64,000 nt of DNA from Seminavis robusta. Its lineage: Eukaryota; Bacillariophyta; Bacillariophyceae; Naviculales; Naviculaceae. The stretch covers positions 34,424 to 98,423 of the forward strand of contig CAICTM010000179.1 of NCBI GenBank assembly GCA_903772945.1. The letters run 5' to 3'. This document shows positions 12,841-23,906 of this stretch, piece by piece (the first letter of the stretch is position 1; each line of letters opens with the position of its first letter). Under the pieces are notes generated by a model. That model worked only from the letters and a program-made list of their open reading frames with translations, was not told the DNA's origin and searched no databases. Position numbers and translations under genes: made by a program.

Positions 12841-13761
12841 CTAGGATTCATGCGCGTCAAATTCGGTATCCATAAGGACGTCTAATTGCCTTTCACCGTC
12901 GTCCATTCCTCGCAAATACCAGTCTTCCAGGGCTTCGCTGGAGGTCATTCCAGAGGCTGGAACCAGTGACTGAATGTTGGAAACGGATGGTTCGATGGCA
13001 ATTCCATCCCTGGTTGTGAAGAACCTGCTCCACATAGAGGGTGCGCCTTTGTGCGGGCAGATAAGGGTAGATAGATATTCCTTTGTGGTCTCTGTCAGTG
13101 TCACGGCAATGGGGGTGACAAGGATACGATGAGATTGCTCCTGATCGTGCAGCCTCGCTGGCGGGAAAACACCCGAAACACCACCGTCGACGTATAAGGT
13201 ACCGTCAATCTCGATGCCTTCTCCTTCGTATGTCATGGGATTCTTTGCAAACAAATCTAACGGATGAAAGGACGCAGGAATTTGACATGAGGCCCGAATG
13301 ACATCAAAGAGCCGTTCTTGGTCAGGATATGGAGCTGTGAATGGGAATAACTGTGGCGAGCCGTCGGAGCTCCTGGTGGCGCAAACAAGCAAATTTGGGC
13401 CATCCTTTACTCTAGACCTGTCTTTCTCCTCCTCCATCAGTGCTCGAAAGTGCTCGAAAGCTTTGCCTCGTTCTTTCAAGAAGCGGTCGCTGTATTCATC
13501 TAAGCGGTGGGGTATTTGCGTTACAATCGCTGCCGCAATGGCCCCGGACGATGAACCAGAAACACTTTTGATTCTGTTGCAGAAATCTTGGTGGTTAAGC
13601 AAAGACTTTGAGACGCCGAGATGATACGCAATAAGATGTCCAGCACCACTGAAGGACACTGTAAGGCGTGGTTTCTTCATCTGCTGTGATGATCGCTCAA
13701 CTTCGAGTTGTTGTGAATGCTGGAGAGGTTGCCTTTGCCGTCCAACGTCATTGTTACTCAT
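12841..13761 (-). CDS. Patatin-like phospholipase
   Basis: Single-exon 306-aa protein read from the first true ATG at 13761; the frame stays open upstream but only from TTG. Patatin features are present: the oxyanion-type loop SFSGAGHLIAYHLG near residues 36-49, the nucleophile elbow GSSSG at 69-73 (Ser71), and the catalytic Asp in YVDGG (Asp192). Together these form the Ser-Asp dyad of the family, which hydrolyses acyl groups from phospholipids or galactolipids. No convincing signal peptide or membrane segment is seen, so a cytosolic or peripheral enzyme is inferred. The gene is divergent from the VDE-like gene, with 223 bp between the start codons. The substrate cannot be told. Confidence 0.85.
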   Translation of the reverse strand: MSNNDVGRQRQPLQHSQQLEVERSSQQMKKPRLTVSFSGAGHLIAYHLGVSKSLLNHQDFCNRIKSVSGSSSGAIAAAIVTQIPHRLDEYSDRFLKERGKAFEHFRALMEEEKDRSRVKDGPNLLVCATRSSDGSPQLFPFTAPYPDQERLFDVIRASCQIPASFHPLDLFAKNPMTYEGEGIEIDGTLYVDGGVSGVFPPARLHDQEQSHRILVTPIAVTLTETTKEYLSTLICPHKGAPSMWSRFFTTRDGIAIEPSVSNIQSLVPASGMTSSEALEDWYLRGMDDGERQLDVLMDTEFDAHES

Positions 13762-13984
13762 CAAACCAGCAAAGCTAGATAGACCCCGTCCCAAGCAGAG
13801 TCAATCGAGTCTTTGGCTTTGGTTCTCGAGGCAGTCCGCATTACATGTACTGTAGTTTATCAAACTGCTGGCTTTCACTGACGATCCTTTTGTGACACCC
13901 CCCAAGAAACTTCAACGACCTGTAGCCTCCACATTTGCCAAGTGGCACGAAGGATTGAAAGATGATCATGGATCATTCTTTTAG

Positions 13985-15278
13985 ATGGAAACAAGTGCAA
14001 AGATGATGGTACAAGGCTCTCGTTCTGCCATTGTGGTGGTTGCTCTTTTTGCAGCATGTTCTGCATTTACTCCTGCCACCAACAACTACATCCACCAGAA
14101 ATTTGTGAAACAGTCAACATGTTGCCAAATGAAACACTCCCAACATGACGAACCTGAAGGCAACCTTGGTAGACAGCTGGCAGCTGTCGCATTAGGTTTG
14201 ACTATTACAGCCTCAAGCATGTTCGGAGGAGTGGCTTTTGCAGAAGAAGCCAAGACCTATGATGGGTTTGCTGACTATGCCAAGGAGAACCAAATGGCCC
14301 AATCCGATGTGGGTTGCTTTGTCAACAAGTGTGGCGATCAAACTAAGGAACTCTTCTCCAATCCTAGAGGAATCAAAGGTGTCACATGCTTGGGTAGATG
14401 CAAGGGTGAACAGAGCTGTGCCACTCGATGCTTTGCCGAATTCGGCTCTGACACATTGAACAATTGGCTATCCTGCACCATTGAAGATAATGACTGCGTT
14501 AAGGTGCCCAAGGATGTTGACAACTCTGCTGAAAATGTGGGATACTCTACTGCTGTTCGAAACTTTGATCCAAAAACCTTGACTGGAAAGTGGTGGAAGA
14601 CTGATGGATTGAATCCCAACTACGATTTGTTTGATTGCCAGACGAACGTGTTCAAACCAAGCGGCGATGAAGCTCGTGAATTAGATATGGATATCTTTTT
14701 CCGTCTTTCAAGACCCAAGGAAGCTGGAGGTGGATTCTGGGAAAATGCTTTGACTGAACACATGGTAGTGGACAGTTTAAAGGCAGAAAGAACCATGCAC
14801 ACCGAGGGCAAAATGTATGGACTCACATTTGATGAAAACTGGTTCATTATTGGTGAATCAGATGGAAAGGGTGACATCCCCGCATTCAAACTTGTTGCTT
14901 ACAAGGGACACACTTTGCAAGGGAACTATGAAGGGTCTTTTGTGTATTCAAAAGAACCAGTCCTGCCAGAAGCAGCCAAACCAGCAGTTCGAGCCGCTGC
15001 TGCCAAGGCTGGTTTGGACTTTGACCAGTACCAGCGAATTGACAACACCTGGTAAGCCCAAAGTTGGATGCGGTTCACTCATGACAGTGTTGAAATGGGC
15101 ACTCATTCTTCTTTCTTATTTGTTTTCTGTCCAATTGATTAGCCCACCTGGAGAGCCACTCAATGATGCTGGAGCTGGAACAGGCACTTCTACAACTGAC
15201 TGGATAGATCTGGTTGTAGGTGAAGGTGGTGTGATCGACTGGATATCTCCTGGTTGGAGAGGTGAATACAATAAGTAG
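13985..15278 (+). CDS. Violaxanthin de-epoxidase-like (VDE/VDL) plastid lipocalin enzyme, intact copy
   Basis: Two exons, 13985-15051 and 15143-15278, with a 91-bp GT-AG intron. The product is 400 aa. A signal peptide ends in CSAF-TPA, a diatom plastid motif, and a second hydrophobic segment before AFAEEAKTYDG suggests onward passage to the thylakoid lumen. Next come a Cys-rich domain (about residues 105-180, spacing as in VDE) and a lipocalin core with GKWWKTDGLNPNYDLFDCQ. Splicing restores DNTCPPGEP, matching DNTCGPEP of plant VDE, which confirms the join. VDE lacks epoxide groups as product: it de-epoxidises violaxanthin or diadinoxanthin; diatom VDL paralogues act in fucoxanthin biosynthesis. 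The Glu-rich C-terminal tail of true VDE is absent, which favours a VDL paralogue. A near-copy lies inverted at 20650-21934. Confidence 0.85.
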
Positions 15279-15392
15279 ACAATCTAACATGCTGTAATCG
15301 TCGCTAGCTACCTAAAAATGCTGGTTTGTGGGTGCTAAACTAGTCATACAAGAACGTTATTGGCTCGCAAAATAAATCGAGCGAGAAAGCAT

Positions 15393-17782
15393 TTAGGTGT
15401 GACCAGTCGTCCGAGACGCATCTCGGCCACTTCTGTTTCGCCTTGGTGCGCTTCTTCCTTCCTCCTCTTCTTTCGGCTTTCGCCTCCGTTCTCCTCCACT
15501 CGTTCTGGTTCCTTTTTTCTCGCCTTCACGGCGTTGCTTTCTTTCTGTTGAATCGGGGTTGGAAACGTTCATTTCGTTGAATGAATCATTGAGGCCCTCG
15601 CCACCGCTTGTCGAATTTTCCCCTGTGTTTCCAGACTTTCTCCGAGGTTTGCGTGCCCGGTGTTTGGAAGAATCTTTGTCTTTACCTGAAGCGGACCTCC
15701 GGGGCGGCGACCGATCTTTGTCCTCAAACTTTCCAAAGGCTCCTTCCGATTTGCTTCTATCGGCGGTGGCCGCTTCCCCCCATGCGGCGTCAAAATCAGC
15801 AAAGGCATTGTTCGCGCTGGGAGTATTGTTGTCAGCATTATCAAATGCACCAAATATGTCATTGCCGTCAGCGCCCGGCTGGTCGCTAGGCTCACCTGCA
15901 GGATCAACCCACGCATGTAAGAAAGAACATTCGATACCACACATATTCGGTGACGATGAAATATAGTCAACGTCGTCGCACTCACTCGATACAGAGGCAA
16001 ACGGGTTGGCTGAGGTTGAGAAGGCCATGTCTTGATTGACAGGTGCCCCATTGTCGTTGTCGAACTGATCATGGAAAGAAGTGAAATCTAGATCGGCTGC
16101 CGTCGCTGTCGAGGGCTGCGTTTCGGTAGCAGCGCCACCCGCCGCCTGCCTTCGCCTTGCAGCTGCCGAATTTGGATTGAGTTTCTTGACCTGTGAAATC
16201 GATTCGAAAGAATCTTAGTGATGGATGTACCGTTTTCTTTGGCAAACGGAACAGCGACCTACCTCTTTCTTATCACTTGGACCGAGACCGAGGCCATCGT
16301 CATAGATACCCTGACCATCGGTTCGGAAGGTACCAACTCTTTCACCTTTGCCCTTTTTATCCTTTGTCTTGGAAGCACGGCCCGGGTCCTTTGTCACAGT
16401 GGCGCTTTCGGTAGGGGCACCTGCTCCTCGCTCTGCTCTACTGGACTTCCTAGTTTCGTCGTCTCCTTTTTCATCCTTTTTGGCCTTGCTTGGCTTTTTC
16501 CGTGGGGGCAACGGCCGTCCCGAGTAGACTGCAGACAAACACAATATTACTTCGGTCATATCCGAGCGTGCTTTGGCATCAACGGTGAGCATTCGATCCA
16601 ACAATTCCACCAATCCATCACCGTAGGGGTTGTCGTCGGGGATTTTGTATTTTCGTGATAGAATAGCCAAGTTGGATCCTTCTTCAAAGCAATTTTGCAG
16701 AAACGCCAGCGAATAGAGACAGCATCCCAAAGCCCAAACGTCGGTCCTGTTTTAGAAGAAGCGAGAACAAGTTGGAGAATGAGAAATTTCAGCGTCAAAA
16801 CGACACAGACAATTGCAATAATATTCCAACTAGGCAGAAACCTACGCTTGCGTCAATCGTTTCGCCGAGTATAAATCGACCATTTCCGGGGCTCGGAACA
16901 TTTGTGTTGTTGTCTTTTCAATAACTTCTTCTGCCTCCGCCCGTGCTTTTTGCGTTCTCAAGTCGACATGCCCAAATACGGCTGATCCAAAATCACATAG
17001 TTTGTATGCCCCATTTTTGACAAGAAAATTGACAGGTTTTAAATCGCGGTGGACAATGGGTGGTCGTTGTGCATGCAGGTACGACACAGCATTGCAGATT
17101 TGTCCAAAGGCAATAATGAGTGTGCTCAAGTCGAATCGTTTCCCTGCGGCAGCCAGCTTATTGCATACATCCAGAGCATGTCCTCCTTCGCAGTATTCCA
17201 TGAGGATAACGTGTTGTGGTTTGGAATTGTTGGTCTCTTTGCTGAGGAATCCACCACCTCCTCCCCCACCCACTTGTCGATAGCAAGTGTCAAACATTTT
17301 GATGATGGATGGATGGCTTAATCTCGACAGTAATTTGGCTTCCTTTTCGGCAATATCACGTTGCGATCTCGAATGAATCGAAGTGACTTTGAGGACCATG
17401 AGTGGTTTCTCGGGTTGTACCCCACCAGATGCCGAACCAGCACGACGCTGTTGGCCCTTGGCACCGGCAGCGTTGTTGCTGCTCTCGCCATGGGCTGAAC
17501 TGTGTAGGGATTGACCCAGGGCCGTATCTGATAGCTCCTTTACTAAATAGACATAGGAGAATCCACCTGCATTTTTTGGCGCATTTGCAAGGTTTTAGTA
17601 ACACAAAGGAAGAGAAGCTTGGCCAAATATATACAGTTGGTCCAGTAGTATAGAGCCATGGTTCTTTCTTCTACAACGGACGTACCTTCACCCAGCAGCC
17701 GTGTTACAGCCACAGATCGGCTATTGACTACAATCTTTTCTCCCACAAGGGCGGTTCCTAATCCTCCGTCAGCGGCTGGCAT
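15393..17782 (-). CDS. NAK-family (AAK1/GAK/BIKE-like) Ser/Thr protein kinase
   Basis: Four exons: 17782-17686, 17566-16846, 16746-16263 and 16190-15393, joined by GT-AG introns of 72-119 bp; 699 aa. The kinase domain covers ~24-330. It has the glycine loop LLGEGGFSYVY (29-39), Lys92 in VLKV, HRDLKPVN (catalytic Asp207) and KLCDFGSA (DFG 224-226). The KLCDFGSA string is typical of the numb-associated kinases that phosphorylate clathrin adaptors. A ~45-residue Ser/Gly-rich insert separates strands beta-2 and beta-3. The tail is Lys-rich, then low-complexity with NPF, FGAFD and FADFDAAW, which resemble adaptor-binding peptides, and a basic C-terminus. A role in endocytic vesicle traffic is inferred from family and tail. 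Earlier in-frame start codons are only TTG, so ATG at 17782 was chosen. Confidence 0.85.
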
Positions 17783-18547
17783 GATGATATCTGGTGGTGT
17801 GGGTCCAACAATCAAGGATCATAAAGCTCCCAATCGAAACTTGATTCTGGATGATTGCAATTTAACCAATTGGCTCCTCCAAAATTACTTTGCCCAAGAA
17901 CTCTTCAGAGAACAAGTCGACGAGACTGTGCGGTTGGATTGGTCTGTGGAGAGATAGAGAGATTCCTCCAGAGCGAATGCCCCCTGGTCTGGTGATCAGA
18001 TGGCACTGGTTCTTCTAGCTACAGTACCGGTAGCTTAGTTTGTTGGAGGCGATTCTATCAGGGCTCCAGAATGACAATGACAGCAATGCTGACTATTGAA
18101 TGGATGAATGGCCGGACAGCAAACAAGGCCCTGTCCTCTCCAACCAAAGACGCCTCTCCGTCCAATTTCAATGTGTTGTTGTTGTTGGCGGTCGGTGATC
18201 TGGCCATGGTCAACCTGCGGGGGGCAACATGGCAGGGAATCACGGATTGAACAGGACTGACTCGACTTTCAAGGTCTGAAAGTGACCCCCCGCTTCGCCT
18301 CAGACAGATAGACCCAACACCTCATTTTTCTAAGAGTGCTGTTGCCAAGCAATCCAAGCAACCAATCTACAGACTGTACACAGAGCCCAAAGCTTTACTA
18401 CTATATACGGTATGCCTTTTAGTTGGTGCTTAGTTTTAGGTAGATAGTGAAGATTGGTGGTGGTAGCTGGCTGTGAGGAGATTGGCAGGTTGAATCAATC
18501 AATCATTCAAGTTTTCACCAACCCGTTGATTGCCATCCTTCCGTCTT
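17783..18547. other. Intergenic region between kinase 5' end and glyoxalase 3' end
   Basis: No gene seen. It contains one TACCGGTA palindrome (18025-18032). It should hold the kinase promoter and the glyoxalase 3' UTR. Confidence 0.5.
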
Positions 18548-20136
18548 CTATTTGTTTTCCACGCGTTTATCACCAAAGTCAATTCCACCGCGTTTGATTA
18601 TTTCGACAGAATATCCATCAGGGTCGTACGCAAATGCAAGGCCTTTCATGGAACCACCATCCGGTTCCTGGTTTGTGTGAGAAAAGAAGAAGCATTCAGT
18701 TCGTTTGCCAAGACGAGGCTCTCCCCATATATCGTATGTTTCGTTGCTGCCCGCAACCAACATCGTCGACCAAGCAAGCAACCAGCACCAAAACTCACCT
18801 TGCGAAAGCCATACCCCATTTTTCGAATCTCATCACATGCCGCATAGACATCATCCACCAGGAATCCAATGTGTCCAAATCCTTGTCGTCCTTCTTCATT
18901 GCCGTTGTAGTGCTTGAAATCATTGTCTTTTTCGGTGCCATGGTTATGGGTCAATTCCAGCACTGGATTAAAGTGTTGCTTGTAAAAGAGACTCTCGTCC
19001 ATATTGGAGGATCCCAAAAAGTACAGACTAAAGTCACTAAAGTCCCGCTGGACCAAGACTTTCATGCCCAGCTTCTTGTAGAATTCAACGCTCTTTTGGG
19101 GATCCTTGACACGGAGCATGGTCTGTGAAAAGTTGCATTCGTTGGGAATGTTGGAGTCGTCTCCTCGTTTGACAAGTTCTACCCTGCAAAGCGCTACTGT
19201 GAGGGTCCATCATAACGATACCTGGCGTGACAAGTTCATTTACTCACTCACCAGTACATATCCGGGTCGTACACAAAGGCTAGACCTTTCATTCTTCCTT
19301 CATCCGGTTTCTTTTTGAAGCTGCATCCGGCTTTTTCCAGTTTCTCGGACAACGCATAGACATCTTCCGTGCTGAGAAGAACCAAGTCAACGTGAACATT
19401 GATGAGACCACTGCGACAATGCAATCAAGAATCACGTCAACTTCACTACATGTACTTACTTTACAGCAATGTGACCAAATCCATCTGCAAATAGAAAGAA
19501 AAGAGCAATGCAAAAAGCAAAAGTTAGTCTGCAAGATTGCTCGATTTGGGTTGTACCACATTTCTTTCGTCACCATTCCTCACCTTTTTCTTTGTTCCCA
19601 GCATGATATCCTGCAAAGGAATCATCCGATTCGGTTCCATGATTGTGGGTCAATTCCAAGGCCACGCCTTCCATGGTCCAGAGATAATCATGCGCTTCCT
19701 GGGTTCCTGGAGTCAGCGTGTATTTCTCTCCTTCCTTGAGGGTGGTCAAAAAGTACAAAGAAAACTTGTACTGGGGAAAATCAAATTTGTCAATCAGCGT
19801 AAATCCAAGAAGGTCCGTGTAGAATGGGATGGACTTGGCGGGATCCTTGATGCGCAGCATGGTTTGCTGCCAAGTAGGTCGACCCGGAATCACATCGGCA
19901 GCAGACATGGTGAGGCGACAACGGAGATTCTTTTGGGTGGAACTAGTAATAGTGGGGATGGATGGGCGTAGCAGCGGCGAGTGGTGGATTCCAGTAGTGA
20001 TGGTCCTCGCAAAGGTCGAATTGGAACGAAGCGTGGCAATGTGGCGGTGATACTTTGGAAAGACCAGCAAACGACAGCGTGAGAACAATAGGAGCGCCAT
20101 GGTCGAAGAAGATCCAAAGATCTCACTTATATACAT
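18548..20136 (-). CDS. Glyoxalase I (lactoylglutathione lyase) with two fused glyoxalase domains
   Basis: Isomerises the hemithioacetal of methylglyoxal and glutathione to S-lactoylglutathione. Five exons: 20136-19584, 19484-19460 (25 bp), 19371-19252, 19183-18799 and 18667-18548; all joins keep frame and give 400 aa. Both domains carry the Gln/Glu/His/Glu metal set. Domain 1 has QTMLRIKDP (Gln91), ALELTHNHGTE (Glu161), GFGHIAV (His189) and WVEL. Domain 2 has QTMLRVKDP, VLELTHNHGTE, GFGHIGF and SVEI. The N-terminus (MALLLFSRCRLLVFPKYHRH from 20100) is basic and hydrophobic like a mitochondrial presequence. A later Met at 19908 (MSAADVIPG) could start a cytosolic form. A TATATAAG string at 20126-20133 sits close to the first ATG, so the true start is uncertain. 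Confidence 0.9.
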
Positions 20137-20649
20137 GTACTTTGTCAGCTGAATGGATAAGCACGACAGAGGTGAGTCACGGATTCCCTCACGAAAAGGC
20201 TGAAAGCTTCGTTTTTAAAAAGCCAAAAGCGAGAAACGGAACAAGAATTGCAGCAACCGGCGCATGTACAGCACTGTAACGTTTGCATCTAATCAGCTTC
20301 TGAAGGCAAGCATTGTCCCCACCACGATGTGCTTTACGCAAGAATTGAGTGATGCTCTGACTGTGGCAGCCTTTTGCTACTGCCTGGTATGAATGGCGGT
20401 GAGATTGGATCCATTGGGATTAGATGTGTCCAACAGGATAGATGAAGACATGTTTACACTGGAGTCAACTGTTTGGACCGAGATTAGTATAACATCAAAA
20501 TGGTGCCTTAAAGCATAGGTTTATGATAGTTCCAGCTAAAGTAGATATAGTTTTATCGTAGTAGCTACAAGTGATTCAACAAGAAAGGCATCAAAAACAC
20601 CAACACTAGATAGCAGTGTAGATTGTGCCTGGCTGGTTGGCTGGCTGCA
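20137..20649. other. Intergenic region between glyoxalase 5' end and VDE-like copy B
   Basis: About 510 bp with only short open frames. Nothing recognisable apart from presumed promoter and 3' UTR sequence. Confidence 0.5.
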
Positions 20650-21934
20650 TTATCTACTTTTGTATTCACCTCTCCAACCAGGAGATATCCAGTCAATCAC
20701 CCCACCTTCACCCACCACCAGATCTACCCAGTCTGTTGTAGAAGTGCCTGTTCCAGCTCCAGCATCATTGAGTGGCTGTCCAGGTGGGCTAATCATGTTT
20801 GAAGAGAAAGACAGAAAGGAATGAAAAAGAGATTGAGTGACTTCTCCATCTTTGCCATGAATGAACCACATCTAACTTTGGGCTTACCATGTGTTGTCAA
20901 TGGGCTGATACTGGTCAAAATCCAAACCAGCCTTGACAGCAGCGGCTCGCACTGCTGGTATGGCTTTTTCTGGCAGGACTGGTTCTTTTGAATACACAAA
21001 AGACCCTTCATAGTTCCCTTGAAGGTTATGCCCCTTGTAAGCAACAAGTTTGAATGGAGGGATATCACCCTTTCCATCTGATTCACCAATGATGAACCAG
21101 TTTTCGTAAAAATGTCAGCCCAAACATTTTGCCCTCTGTGTGCATGGTTCTTTCTGCCTTTGCACTATCCACTACCATGTGTTCAGTCAAGACGTTTTCC
21201 CAGAATCCACCACCAGATTCCACGGGTCTTGGTACACGGAAGAAGATATCCATATCTAGCTCACTAGATTCCTTATTGGTTGCCTTGAACACATTTGTTT
21301 GGCAGTCAAACAAATCATTTTCAGGATTCAATCCATGAGTCTTCCACCATGTACCAGGAAGAGTCTTTGGATCAAAAGTTCGAATGGCAGTAGAGTATCC
21401 CACATCTTCAGCAGAGTTGTCGACATCCTTGGGCACCTTAACACATTCATTCTCTTCAATGGTGCAGGATAGCCAATTGTTCAATTCATCAGAGCCAAAT
21501 TCGGCAAAGCATCGAGTACAACATCTCTGTTCACCCTTGCATCTACCCAAGCATGTGACTCCTTTGATTCCTCTAGGATTGGAAAATAGGCCCTTAGTTT
21601 GGTCACCACACTTGTTGACAAAGCAACCCACATCGGATTGGGCCATTTGGTTCTCCTTGGCATAGTCAGCAAACCCATCATAGGTCTTGGCTTCTTCCGC
21701 AAAAGCCACTGCTCCGAACATGTTTGAGGCTGTAATAGTCAAACCTAGTGCCACAGCTGCTAGCTGTCTACCAAGGTTGTGTTGAGATTCATCCTGTAGA
21801 GAATTTTTCATTTGGCAACATGTTGATGGCTCCGCAAACTTGTGATAGTTGTTGGTGGCAGGTGTAAATGCAGAACACTCTGCAAAAAGAGCAACAAGCA
21901 CAATGGCAGTACCGGCACAAGATCCTTGTACCAT
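20650..21934 (-). pseudogene. Violaxanthin de-epoxidase-like gene, second copy, frameshifted
   Basis: Close paralogue of the gene at 13985-15278 in opposite orientation. It has the same leader (CSAF-TPA), Cys-rich domain and lipocalin start, and the same phase-2 intron (20887-20789, 99 bp), followed by a final exon 20788-20650 almost identical to copy A. The exon-1 frame breaks near 21100: a T5 run sits where four Ts would keep the frame of copy A, so translation from 21934 ends at 21083, within the lipocalin beta-barrel. The rest of exon 1 and exon 2 remain open in the shifted frame with no further damage. It is therefore either a very young pseudogene or a homopolymer error in the assembly. 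The frame is also open upstream of 21934, but only from TTG. Confidence 0.75.
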
Positions 21935-22426
21935 GATACTGAAACCTCTTGTCAACTAGAACCTTCACTGCTCTTGCCAACTTCTCATCTATTCACACAG
22001 AAAAGATATGAACACACATGTCCCATTGTTTTCGCAGCACGATGCCACTTGGCAGTTGGCATGTTGGCGTCAATGACGGCAATGTGTAAGCCAGTAGTCG
22101 GATTAGATATGTCGGTTCAGGGGTGTGCTTGTTCAATGGGAACTTGCGGGCTGTGCGTTTATTTCGCTAGCTTGACTGATCCACGGGAGAAGATATCCAC
22201 AGAGGGGAAAACAAAGCGGAGAGTAGAAGATAGCCAGCTGCATGCATGGATATTCCTGGACTTTCTTCATACCGGTATGTCTCTAGGAAGAACCGAAAAC
22301 AGACCTGTCTTTCCATGGAAAGGTATTTTATAAGGACCAGTCAACCTGTTTGTTCACCAGTAGTTCTCTCATATTATGTATATTACTTTTCCAATGCAGT
22401 CTGCTACTGGTAATTTATTTCTTTTA
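21935..22426. other. Intergenic region upstream of VDE-like copy B
   Basis: No supported gene. One TACCGGTA palindrome lies at 22270-22277, inside a longer ATACCGGTAT. Confidence 0.5.
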
Positions 22427-23509
22427 TTAACTGCCACCACCCACATAGGCTTCGTCCAAAGGACCGGAAACTGCCGCCGTCAATTTGGCCCCGTCGTCGG
22501 GACCATACAACGCCGAGTACACAGGGAGCAAGGCTCCATAACAGTTTTGCTTGTACTTGGTATCGTATACATATTGTGTATTGACGGGTGCTCCCGGTCG
22601 GTGTTGAAAGGCCCCGTCCAATGCCCACGTCAACCAATAGTTGGCGGCCTGTTCTCGTGCGGCCGCGACGGCAGCAACATTGGCATCGGTCGCTGGCATG
22701 GTCAATGCGAGAACCAACGGTCCTTTGGTCAGCATATCCAGTTCATTATTCTGATTGGACATATCTTCCACAGCACCTTGGAAAGATGCCTTGGTCGATT
22801 CCAAAAATGCCTGTACTTCGTCCGTTCCAAAATTGTTAAAGAATTCCATGCGATTGCCGGAATATTCAAAGGCTTGCCGTCCCAATTCTTCCGGACCGGG
22901 ATAGTTTCCTTGGGCATCTTTCATTTCGTAGGCTCCATACGCTCGTGGTCGAAAGTCCAAGACGAATTGCATTGCGTCGCCCCCCACCAGACAGCATCGC
23001 GAGAGCAAATGTGGGACATTGGTGAGAGGACCATTGAAAATGGTCAAGGAGGATTCCTTGTTCGCGACGGTGAGGGATGCCAACCATGCGACGTTGGAAT
23101 TTCCCACGGCATCTCGTCCATCCAGAGCGGCCGCAGATCCGGCAATGGTTTCTCCAGTAAAGGAAAGATCCGGTTTGGCTACCAAGTCGGGAATGGCCGC
23201 GGCAATGGCGTCGACAGTGGCCTTTTGAGATGCCTCCAGAGTGGCAATGGGATCACCAGCAGATGCAGCAGAAGTAGATGCTTGCATGGCTGGTTGCGCA
23301 GGAGCTGGAGCTGGTGCCGTGGCGGGTGCCGTATTGCCTCCGACGGCAATGGGTTGACCTGCCGCCAAAGCCCTCATTTGGGCATCATAGGCGTCCATGC
23401 CATTCTTCAACACGGTCTCATGGTGACGCGCAGCAGGAGGAACCAAAAAGGCAGTGCTGTATGAAACAGCCGAAAGGGCCAGCAGAACCAGAGACAATTT
23501 CATCATCAT
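22427..23509 (-). CDS. Plastid-targeted protein resembling red chlorophyll catabolite reductase (RCCR-like)
   Basis: Single exon of 360 aa from the first of three ATGs at 23509-23503. A signal peptide (KLSLVLLALSAVSYS) ends in TAF-LVPP, a diatom plastid motif. An Ala/Pro-rich linker follows (~50-75). The mature domain contains GPLTNVPHLLSRC, FVLDFRPRAYGAY, and near the end YDTKYKQNCYGALLPVYS then SGPLDEAYVGG. This order resembles the RCCR fold (a relative of ferredoxin-dependent bilin reductases), where a beta-sheet core is followed by an R/K-rich helix and a C-terminal acidic helix. RCCR reduces red chlorophyll catabolite in plants; whether this protein does so in an alga is unknown. The match is by eye and distant. 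The gene is head-to-head with the PP2C gene. Confidence 0.55.
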   Translation of the reverse strand: MMMKLSLVLLALSAVSYSTAFLVPPAARHHETVLKNGMDAYDAQMRALAAGQPIAVGGNTAPATAPAPAPAQPAMQASTSAASAGDPIATLEASQKATVDAIAAAIPDLVAKPDLSFTGETIAGSAAALDGRDAVGNSNVAWLASLTVANKESSLTIFNGPLTNVPHLLSRCCLVGGDAMQFVLDFRPRAYGAYEMKDAQGNYPGPEELGRQAFEYSGNRMEFFNNFGTDEVQAFLESTKASFQGAVEDMSNQNNELDMLTKGPLVLALTMPATDANVAAVAAAREQAANYWLTWALDGAFQHRPGAPVNTQYVYDTKYKQNCYGALLPVYSALYGPDDGAKLTAAVSGPLDEAYVGGGS

Positions 23510-23906
23510 GGTCCACACAACACAATTGTACAAGGACAGTTGAGTGATGAATGAGATAGATGTGGTGACAACATCAAGCTCACTCGAAAGAAGCAAAAAG
23601 AGAGGTGCGTTCGAACGTTTGCCGCCAACACGTACCCCCCTTTTGAGTGACGAGTAAGGAGTCCAATGTTGTACACGAGAATCTGGGACTGCTCTTTGCT
23701 TCTCTCGCGCTGCGGATCAGAATGACCTTTCTCGCAACAGTCACGAAAGATCGAACCACCGTTGATCTTGAAAACCCAACTTTGAAAGGACCATCCGACC
23801 ACCAAAGCCCAAGGAAAGAGGCTTCCAGATCATAGTTGTACTTTCTCTCTTGTCCATTGATCATCTTACGTCTCTTGCTATACCCATTGCTTTGTGCTCT
23901 CCAGCC
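23510..23906. other. Divergent intergenic region between RCCR-like and PP2C genes
   Basis: About 400 bp between two divergent ATGs, so likely a shared promoter region. No specific element identified. Confidence 0.45.

Noticed and set aside
22376-23464. 362-codon plus-strand frame
   Set aside because: Lies antisense to the RCCR-like gene, which has a plastid leader and domain-like sequence. The plus frame has a biased, Gly/Arg-rich make-up typical of a shadow frame.
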